Part shown: one piece after another, positions 56,254-64,000 of the stretch
Layout of the letters: each line of letters begins with the position of its first letter
Numbering within the stretch: position 1 is the first letter of the stretch
NCBI GenBank assembly: GCA_016647705.1
Contig: CM028330.1
Location: forward strand, 46,900,397-46,964,396
Reading direction: 5' to 3'
DNA length: 64,000 bases
Source of the DNA: Eucommia ulmoides
Taxonomy: Eukaryota; Streptophyta; Magnoliopsida; Garryales; Eucommiaceae
Translations under genes and position numbers: made by a program
Notes under the pieces: generated by a model
What the model was told of the DNA's origin: nothing
The model's input: the letters and a program-made list of their open reading frames with translations, nothing else
Database searches by the model: none

Positions 56254-57689
56254 ACGTAAATGAATTGGAAGTTCAAGTTGAAAACTTGGAATTAGGATTA
56301 AATGCCTCCCCACGTGAAGGGATTGAATATTAAAATTAACAGATCTATGCAGTGGAATATAAAATCTCACAATTTAATATCCAACTCCTTAAGTCAGATC
56401 TAATCGAATTAATATTAAAATAAAAATACAGGCAATACTAAAACTTTTTTAATATAAATAATACCTCTTCCAGTACTTCAATCTCAAAGTTGGTAGTTTT
56501 CCAGGCATGATCTGAGTGGGCTCTTCCAAGAGCATCTAATCATGAACAATACAACTACATGAGGCTTAATTCTATTATAAGTGACATAATGTCTCACCTC
56601 TAATAGTATCTACATAGAGAAACTTTGAAAGACAAGTGTTCTTGGGATTTTTAAAATCAGATCTAATCCCAAAAATCTAAAATGGCTCTGGTTTGAATCT
56701 AGGTGGTAGTAAGACCCAAACCAGTGATGCAAAATAGAATACGCAATCTTATAGACACAGGAGACTAAGAGAGAGTAAGGGAGGAAGCGGCCAAAACACT
56801 CATGGACGAATCCCTTTTGGATTGGCAGCCATAATGACATCCTCTCCTAATAAATATTATCCAGAGTTCTCAATCCCGGACCCCTCTTTTTCATATTTGT
56901 ACTTTGGTCGTAAACTTCTTAAGTTCAACATACTAACCATTTCTTTTTCAAGGACGTTTCTAACATTAATTCACTATTGTGTGTAATCCATTAGGTTCAT
57001 AACAAAATATGGATGGTGAAGTTAATTAATTAATTAATTTACTAGTCAATTAATCAATAAAAATGGAACAATTTTAATTTTGCCATTTCAAAAGAAAACA
57101 TTTTTCTCCTTGAGGCATTTTCTCCGGCTGTGGGTCACTTATCCTCATACCATAACCATGTTCAGATGGCAGGAATTTAACAAAAAAAATCCCTTCAAGA
57201 ATAATGTACGTATTCCACGATCTCTCTATATGTGTACTTGAAAGGACAAAAAATATATGGTTAAGTAAAAAATAGTTAGTCCAATTATATGTATTTTGAA
57301 TAACAATATAATTCTTTGTGATAGTTGATTAGAATATTATCCCAATCATCGCATTTTTGCCCTAACTAAAGGCTTGGATGAATTATATTAAATCAAATCA
57401 CATGGGTCACGCCACTTTTTATTAAGAGTGATGGATCAGTTCTTTCATACTCGTATGTACACATGTATGTCCTAATATACCCAATGAATACCTTTGAAGG
57501 CTTGTGACTAGAGAAAAACACTTAGTAGTAACAAAGTATAACAACCTATACATGTAATATACAATACCTCAAGTCCAAAAGTTCACGGAATAGAATCATA
57601 CCTCACCTCAGATATCCTATTTTAACTCGAGCAAAACTACCATGTAGGATGATAATGTTTGGTCTCTTACTACTTGACGTACCTAGGAT
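56254..57689. other. Anonymous stretch, possibly old copia LTR
   Basis: AGATCTATGCAGTGGAATATAA near 56341 (core ATGCAGTGGAATA) resembles the GCATGCAGCGGAATA motif of some copia LTRs, and AGATCTGATCT-type words recur. No coding or paired repeat supports this. (TTAA)-rich run near 57023-57043. Confidence 0.3.
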
Positions 57690-58337
57690 TTTTAAAAGAG
57701 AGGATAAAAAGATGCAATTTGATTTTCCTCCACTTAATCCGTTCATTTTTGTAAAAAAAATAGTTTAGGGAATTTTCGAAGCATTGGTTTTGAAAACATT
57801 TCTTTGGGCCTAATTTTGTTTGAAAAGTGGAGTCACCACCTACTATTGAGTTAGATGGTGTGTTAGGTTACTGAGAGTTTTGAAAAATCATTTTCATCTT
57901 TTTGAAATGGCCCAAGTTTTGACTCAAAAATATTTTGGCCTTTACTAGAGTATTCTTTGAAGGTGTAATAAAACATTATTTAGAAATGTGAAAAACCATG
58001 TTTTAAGTTTAGAAAACATGAAGAAAACATTTTTCGCTGTTAAAAAAAAAAACTTAGAAAAAAAGAAAATAGATTTTGAGAAAACTCTTTTATAAAAAAA
58101 AAATTACGTTTAAAAATAAAAAAAAAACATATTTACGAAAAAAAATGTATGTGGAAACGTTTGTGAAGAAAAAAAAAAAAAAAAACTTTTTTTAAGAAAA
58201 CTTCTTAGAAAGAAATTTGGAAGAATCAATTTTTAGGAAAAAGTTTTTGATACCATTTTTGGAAAGTTTACTTTGGAAAAGAAAACAAGTTTTCACAAAA
58301 TATTTTATGAACGGACAAGTTAAAGCATTTTTTGAAA

Positions 58338-58370
<33 letters not shown>

Positions 58371-58670
58371 AAATTTCCGAGAACACTTTTTGAAAAGAAA
58401 TTTTTGAAAAAAAAATATTTTTAGAGTAAAACAAAGTTTTGGAAAAACTTTTTGTAAAAGCCTCATCTCCTCGTTATAGAAAAAGTATAGACAAAATGAA
58501 GTGCATATAATTTGTCCCAGCACAACCTTAATCAGAAAAGAGAAATATTTCTGGAGAGGGCCTTCGTTATCCTACCATTTAAAGTACCCAGGAGATGGGA
58601 AAATCTAAATAGGGTATAGGGGCCCTCCCTTTTTCAGCCTTTTAGCTAAGGAGAACTTGACTAATATAAT

Positions 58671-58689
58671 GTGTGTGTGTGTGTGTGTG

Positions 58690-58721
<32 letters not shown>

Positions 58722-58722
58722 A
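58671..58722. repeat. (GT)n-(CT)n-(AT)n microsatellite
   Basis: GT 58671-58690, CT to 58708, AT to 58722. Confidence 0.95.
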
Positions 58723-58764
58723 TAAAGGAAATTTGTAAGAAATTTAAAGCATGGATAGGTGCAG

Positions 58765-58895
58765 AACAATAAAGTGCGGAAAGACGCAGAACAAGAAAAA
58801 TGAATAACTAAAAAATAAAGCCCGGAAAGGCGTAGAGCAGTATTGTAAATGACAGAAATTAAAAGTGCGGAAAGGCGTAGAGCAGTAAATTAAAT
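58765..58895. repeat. Three spaced copies of a 25-base repeat
   Basis: AAGTGCGGAAAGACGCAGA (58772), AAGCCCGGAAAGGCGTAGA (58819) and AAGTGCGGAAAGGCGTAGA (58861), each followed by GCAGTA-like sequence, at 42-47 base spacing. Confidence 0.75.
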
Positions 58896-60349
58896 GCGAA
58901 AAAGTAAAGGACAAAAAATAAATACAGTAAAGTTTTTGGTGTTCACTTGGGAACCGTTTTCTTAGGGTATTATGTTGGCTTTACTTGAACAAAAATAAAA
59001 AAACGATGTGAGGGGATTTAGGGAAAACTTACCATACTTGGGGAGGAAGTCTTTCCCTAATAGTTTTCCTTCTCCTTCTTCTATTTCTTTTATTTCCCTT
59101 CCTTTGTTTTTATTTTTTGATCTCATTTTGAAGATTTTTTGAGAGAGTTTGACAAAGTTTTTGAAAGAGATTTTGTTTAAGATCCAAGAGACTTGGGAGA
59201 GTATTTGAAAGGTTTAGAAAGAGAAATAGGGGGCTTGTGTCTACTTGGGGAAAAAAATAGCTCGTATTTACAATGCCAGGGGTGTGCACACTCAAGAATG
59301 CTTAGACCCTCCGGATGGTATCTGATCGCAATTGATGGGGGCCTACCCCCCATTTCATGAATTTTACATTTTAGCCCCTATATTTGCTATGTTGTGTTTG
59401 ACTTCAATCACACATGAAATTAAGTCTTTCCTTTTTGGAAATGACCTATGGATGCTCAATTTTGGCTATCATAACTCCCAAGTTGCATCCAGTGCTTTGT
59501 CTTATTCCCTGAGAGTGTGTGTGTAACAAAATTAATGCTTCGGGTACTTTTTGTTCAATTAAAGGTTATTTTCAATTTTTTATTAAAATTAAAATTCAAA
59601 AAATGAAATTAAACTATCAAAAATATAATTGGAACGTTCAATGTTTTAAAAATAAAATATGTTTGGCCAGCAATTCGACGAAATTGGAGAAAACTATAAT
59701 TTTTGGAGTCAAAACGAAAAGTAACTATAATTGGAAAATTTCTTAAAATTAAACGGTGGAAATTGAAATTAAGTATATTAAAAGAGATATCCGTAAGAAA
59801 ACCACTTTTAATTTTATCAACTTGGTTCTAAATTAACTTTTAAAAATTTTAATTTTGACCTAAAACTTTTAGTGATGCCTGAATTAAACTAAATTGCCGA
59901 TTTTTTTTTTTTTTTTTTTATATATATATTTAGATGTTATACAAAATTTAAACAGGGAATCTGAGGTGTAAATTTGTCCCTCTAAATGTTGATTTAATTT
60001 TTTTCAAATTTTAACTTTAGTCCTGAAACTTTTTAATTATTCAAAACAAGCAAGAAAAAATACGGTGTCTACACTACTCTTAGTAAGTCCCCTTGCAAAT
60101 GTTCTAGTATTTTATACTAATAGATTAAGAATCACAATTCTTGAAGAGAAAACATCGATCAAACTAGCCCAAATTGTTGAAGATCCTTTTCAACAATTCA
60201 TTATCGATTATGAACAATTTAGAATATCGAGTCACCAAATGTCTTTTGTCTCTTCCTATTTAATCATATTAAATAGTCGGACATTTCTTCTCAACATTCT
60301 AGGTTTACAGAGATAATGATATAGTTACAAGAATAATATGAGAAATAAT

Positions 60350-62248
60350 TGTTGGCCTAAAGGTCTACTCAGGAGGAGATGAAATGGGTAGTTTTAAAAT
60401 TTTAATCAAATAATTATTTCCTAGTCGATTTTATATGATTAAATAGAGAAACATTATTTCTATGCACACACAAATAGAAATGGATAGAGATGCTTGATAC
60501 AAATTTTTTTATAGTAGTCCGACAAGCTACTCTTACCTACGCCTACTCTCTTGAGCTATCGCAAGAAATTAATCCACTAAATTTTAAATAAGAGCCCTTT
60601 ATAATCAATCACACTCTTAATCAGACCAGATATATTTAGGTTTAAACTATAACCTCAAAGCAAGACAAAAAATCCTTGTGTTTATCACAAAGAGCTTCTA
60701 ACAACACTCAAAAAGATTACATTTAATTGACATCTTGAACTAGGTGATAGAAGTGTGCACCATTTACAAGATAAACAATTAAACAATCGTGTTTATATAA
60801 TCTGGATTTTAACATAGTAGATAATATAATCAAATATACTAGATATTTTAAATTGTTTAACGTAGAAATTGATTTTCAAAATTTATAAATACCAGTGAGT
60901 TTTATAGAAAATGATTTTACCAGATTCAAAGTTTGATATTAAGAAAAAGCTCAAGATCTAATCACATAATAATTCTAGATAAGCACAATATAGATTGCAA
61001 ATATATATCATAGAGGGACTAGAAACAAATCAGAACAATCTTACTGATTTTTTAGCAGAATGTATAAATTGAAATCTCTGAATACCGGTGTCACTAATTA
61101 TCTTCAAGAAATTTTTCCTTTTGAAAAACGTTTACAGATTTCACAAGAGTTGTATGAATTTCCCCGCTGATTGTCGAACTCTTTTTAAATATTTGATTTT
61201 TCTCAATTTTTCTTTTTTAAAGATTTGATTTTTTTTTTCAAAAATTATCCCTAAATCCAATTAGAATAAAGCCAAAAATACAGCTTTAAAATAGGTTCAA
61301 AGTAGGAAGATCTCCAATGGCTATATTTGGTATGAAATCCCTAAAATCTCTCCCTTAAACCCTAATTTCTTTGGCTGTATGGTTTTCATCATGTTGAAAA
61401 TGAATATAGCCGCTTACAAGTACAGTTGCAAGCCTTAAATTAGTTCAAAAGTTTGGCAAAAAATATAGCTCAAGAAGTTTTACCAAATGAATTACGAAAT
61501 TAGAAAGTTTGAGGAAATTTTTACTAAAACTCTCAATTTAAAAAATGTTTTTTCATAACAAAATATTTCTAATAAAACATAATCATTTCAGAACATTTAA
61601 AAAATGATTTAGAAATATTAATAGTTAAAACCGAAGCAAAAAGATCTCCAAAAATTGTTCACAAATTTTGAAAAATCAACGCTAATCAGTCGACTGCCCA
61701 TCATAATCATTCAATCGCTTTAAGAAAGTCCTCAAAAGTTATGGAAACCTGATTCAACCAGTCCACCAAAATCACAAATCAGTCGATCATTTTGCTTTAA
61801 ATGATAATTCTTCTGGGAACCTGATATGTTCAATCGACTGTCTTACCCCATCAGTCGATTGTTTCACTCTTTTGTTTCCAAAACCCTTGGTCCCTGAATT
61901 CACGAGTCTACTGTTCTACCAATTAACCGACTGCTTGATCTCAAATTTTACATTTTCAAATTTCAGTTACAATCACTTGACCAATTTTTTAGGCTCATTG
62001 ACTGATTTTAATTAACTTAACCTTTAACACATTTTAAGGTAATAAATCAAGCACTTCTAAGCACGAAATCACACACATATAATCATTTAATAGAATATTG
62101 ATGTGCAGTGAGTGATCCTAATCAAGTTATCATGAATTTAACAGTACTAGTTTTGTTTTACCTTAATAATACAAAAATTGATTCTTCATATGTTTCTAAA
62201 CTGCATCATCTTGATCATTCATATTCTTGAGATTGAAATATTTTTACA
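60350..62248 (-). mobile_element. Probable solo LTR of E3-like family
   Basis: The minus strand ends CCTGAGTAGACCTTTAGGCCAACA at 60350 (recognisable core GAGTAGACC, GGCCAACA), matching the E3 LTR end CTTGGGTAGCTTACTGGGCTAACA in layout; it also shares ACTACCCATTT just before. The other end reads TGTAAAAATATTTC at 62248, with GATCAAGATGATG shortly after as in E3 GATTTTGATGA. A decayed AGTCGACTG array lies at 61680-61990, the same relative place as in E3. No primer site or gag adjoins, and flanks give no clear target duplication. Confidence 0.55.
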
Positions 62249-62599
62249 GATAAAAACCTTAAATGTAGTAATAAAGGGTTAACTATAGGGCTTACATTCA
62301 ACACAACGTTAAAGTTAAAAAACGTTAAAAAAAAATTAAAAAAAATAAAAACTCATTTTGGTCTTTCAGTTTGATTGTGGTATGTATTTTTTTTTTTTAC
62401 TTTTTGTAACCTTTTATTATTTGATACTTATTATTATTATTTTTTTAACTTGACCATTTCAATTACTAAACATATGATGTTTTTTTGGGAATATATCTTT
62501 ATTTATTTGTTTATATATTTCTTAATGCAAATCTATGTTATCTGAATAAAATGCTTTGTGCTAGACTGCTAGTATTTTGCATTCGTCGATAAAAAATCA

Positions 62600-64000
62600 G
62601 GTTTGATTGTTCTTTTTTTTTTTTTTTTTTTTTATTATTATTTTACAAAATGTATAAATAAGATTAAAAGAGCGAGGGAAAAAATAATAAGCGAGGTAAT
62701 CAAATATCAAGAAGGAGCTCTTAATATGTTTTTCAAAAAGGTGAAAGAATCAGATAGTTCAACTGCAATAGTTAATGAAGAACTTGAAAATCAAATTGGT
62801 TGTGAGGAATCTGATAGAACCTAGGTTTATGAAATTAGTTAGAATCAAAATTCTAATGAAGATCTTATAAATGAAAATACAAATGAAGAACTTGATAAAG
62901 AAGATATAAATGAAACAACAAATGTCAATTTCAATGAAACAGTTAGGAGTAAAAATAATGTAATTATGATCCAATATTGTAGGGAAAAATTGATCAATAG
63001 TTGAGAGAGTTATTAGTCAAGAGAGGTCCAATAAGAATCTTAGGAGACAATGACTCTGATTTTTCAAAAGATGCTCTTAATAGTGATTTTGCTTTAACTT
63101 ATTATCTTTTATATTTATCTAATGAGATCTACAAGATAGAAAGTGGTTGGTGTATTCAAGTATGTTGGATAAAGTATATATATATATATATATTTTTGTT
63201 GTAAGTTGTTTAAACAAGAAAAAATACCTACTCTATAAGCTGAAGAATAAGTCAATGTTTAGTACAATCTTAGTTCTGGGATTAAACTCTATGAAATTAC
63301 TAACTCACGTATCATAATATGAGTGGGATTGAGTTGGAAAGAAGATTTGAAAAAATTATAACAATTGATAAAAGCGCGAAATATGAAATGAATAAAGAGA
63401 GAGATCATTATAAACAGGTATTAGTGAAAATCATTGTCATTGTCAAATCTCGTGCTAGTAATAGTTTGCCATTTCAAGGAACAAATTAGAGGATTTATGG
63501 ACGAAATAATGATCTTTTCTATCAATCAATCCAAATGGTTCCAGAGTTTCATCCAATAATGAAAGAGCATATTCTTTGAATTATAACAAAATAAATCCAT
63601 GCTCATTATCTTGATCATAGAATACAAAATGAAGTGATACTTACTCTAGCGGATGTGATTGAAAGTGAAATTCTACAAATAATTAAAAGAGAAAGATACT
63701 TTTCAGTGATATTTGGCTACACTCTAGATGCATATCATATAGAACAAATATCTCTTGTAATATGACGTGTGAATATTTCAACAACCCCAGTAAAGGTTGA
63801 AGAGTTTTTTTTTTTTTTTTTTTTTTTTTCTTTTTTTTCTTTTTTATATAGAATTTTGAAGGTAAATGAAACCTTTGGCCTTGGAATGTTTAACAAACTC
63901 TTAGAAACAATATAAATTCTTAACCTTGATACTTGTGGTATAACAAGACAAGGATATCATAACGTCTCTAACATGAAAGGAAAACATAAAGGTGTATAAA
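62600..64000 (+). pseudogene. hAT-superfamily transposase (TTF/ZMYM1-like), degenerate and cut by the window edge
   Basis: The N-terminal part is Lys/Glu-rich with MFFKKVKESD (62740). Near 63007 it reads LLVKRGPIRILGDNDSDF, SKDALNSDFALTYYL, the conserved start of the TTF-type zinc finger; the following CFCCKLF segment is lost in a (TA) repeat. From 63340: GIELERRFEKIITIDKSA, SLPFQGTN-stop-RIY, FHPIMKEHIL, HRIQNEVI, ERYFSVIFGYTLD (family ILDxTPD). After a poly-T run (63806-63840): GYHNVSNMKGKHKGV, where the family has GYDNGSNM; the catalytic Asp is His. Many stops. C-terminus outside the window. Confidence 0.8.

Larger units (their letters stand above)
57690..60349. other. Anonymous AT-rich DNA with repeats
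   Basis: Long purine-rich, A-rich stretch 57980-58480 with many GAAAA words, then a microsatellite and a small repeat (both listed separately), then AT-rich DNA. GGTGTCTACA near 60064-60073 resembles the end of some gypsy LTRs but no partner was found. No gene recognised. Confidence 0.4.

Noticed and set aside
56610..56840. 76-codon minus-strand frame that might be a host gene exon
   Set aside because: No recognisable domain, splice context or neighbours; composition fits chance in this region.
60064..60073. GGTGTCTACA as an LTR end
   Set aside because: No matching LTR start, primer site or second copy was found in the window.
60345..62253. Target duplication for the minus-strand LTR at 60350-62248
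   Set aside because: ATAAT on the left and GATAA on the right do not agree.

Overview
This window looks like intergenic, repeat-rich DNA from a flowering-plant nuclear genome. It is AT-rich and almost wholly built of nested, decayed LTR retrotransposons: Ty1/copia, Ty3/gypsy Tat-type, and Ty3/gypsy Athila-type with a tRNA-Asp primer site. There is also a Helitron-like 3' end and a broken hAT transposase. I found no convincing host protein gene, rRNA, tRNA or CRISPR array. The species cannot be named from the sequence.

Layout. 1-6300: minus-strand copia element (copia A), entering from the left edge, with a long repeat-filled 5' leader and its 5' LTR at 5784-6300. 6301-9840: plus-strand copia pseudogene (copia B). 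9850-11269: probable solo LTR. 11970-18243 plus 26182-26400: minus-strand copia (copia D). It is interrupted by an Athila-type LTR (14853-16242) and by a copia-like gag-only element with 2.7-kb LTRs (element E3, 18244-26181). 27190-42765: minus-strand Tat-type gypsy element with both LTRs, a complete but inactivated gag-PR-RT-RH-INT set, a tandem repeat in its 3' region, and antisense reading frames. Athila-type pieces sit inside it (31028-35224 minus, itself carrying a solo LTR with a clean target duplication; 35898-about 37155 plus). 43244-54208: Athila-type gag-only element (E2, target duplication GTAAC) holding a second, related element (E1, 44111-49596, target duplication GCATT). 54214-55018: AT-rich DNA ending in a Helitron-like terminus. 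55019-60349: anonymous AT-rich DNA with microsatellites and one possible TIR element. 60350-62248: probable minus-strand solo LTR of E3 type. 62600-64000: hAT transposase pseudogene running off the right edge.

The autonomous elements have lost catalytic residues or carry stops. E1, E2 and E3 encode only gag-like proteins and would need enzymes in trans, matching the TR-GAG type of plant element. The most unusual structure is a recurring design in the LTRs: arrays of short palindromes at a fixed place, about 200-450 bases from the LTR start in the Athila group and 260-760 in the copia-like group. The core is CACCGCNGCNGCGGTG or CGCCTAGGCG in the Athila group and GTCGAC in the copia-like LTRs and the copia A leader. 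Unit sequences differ while often staying self-complementary.
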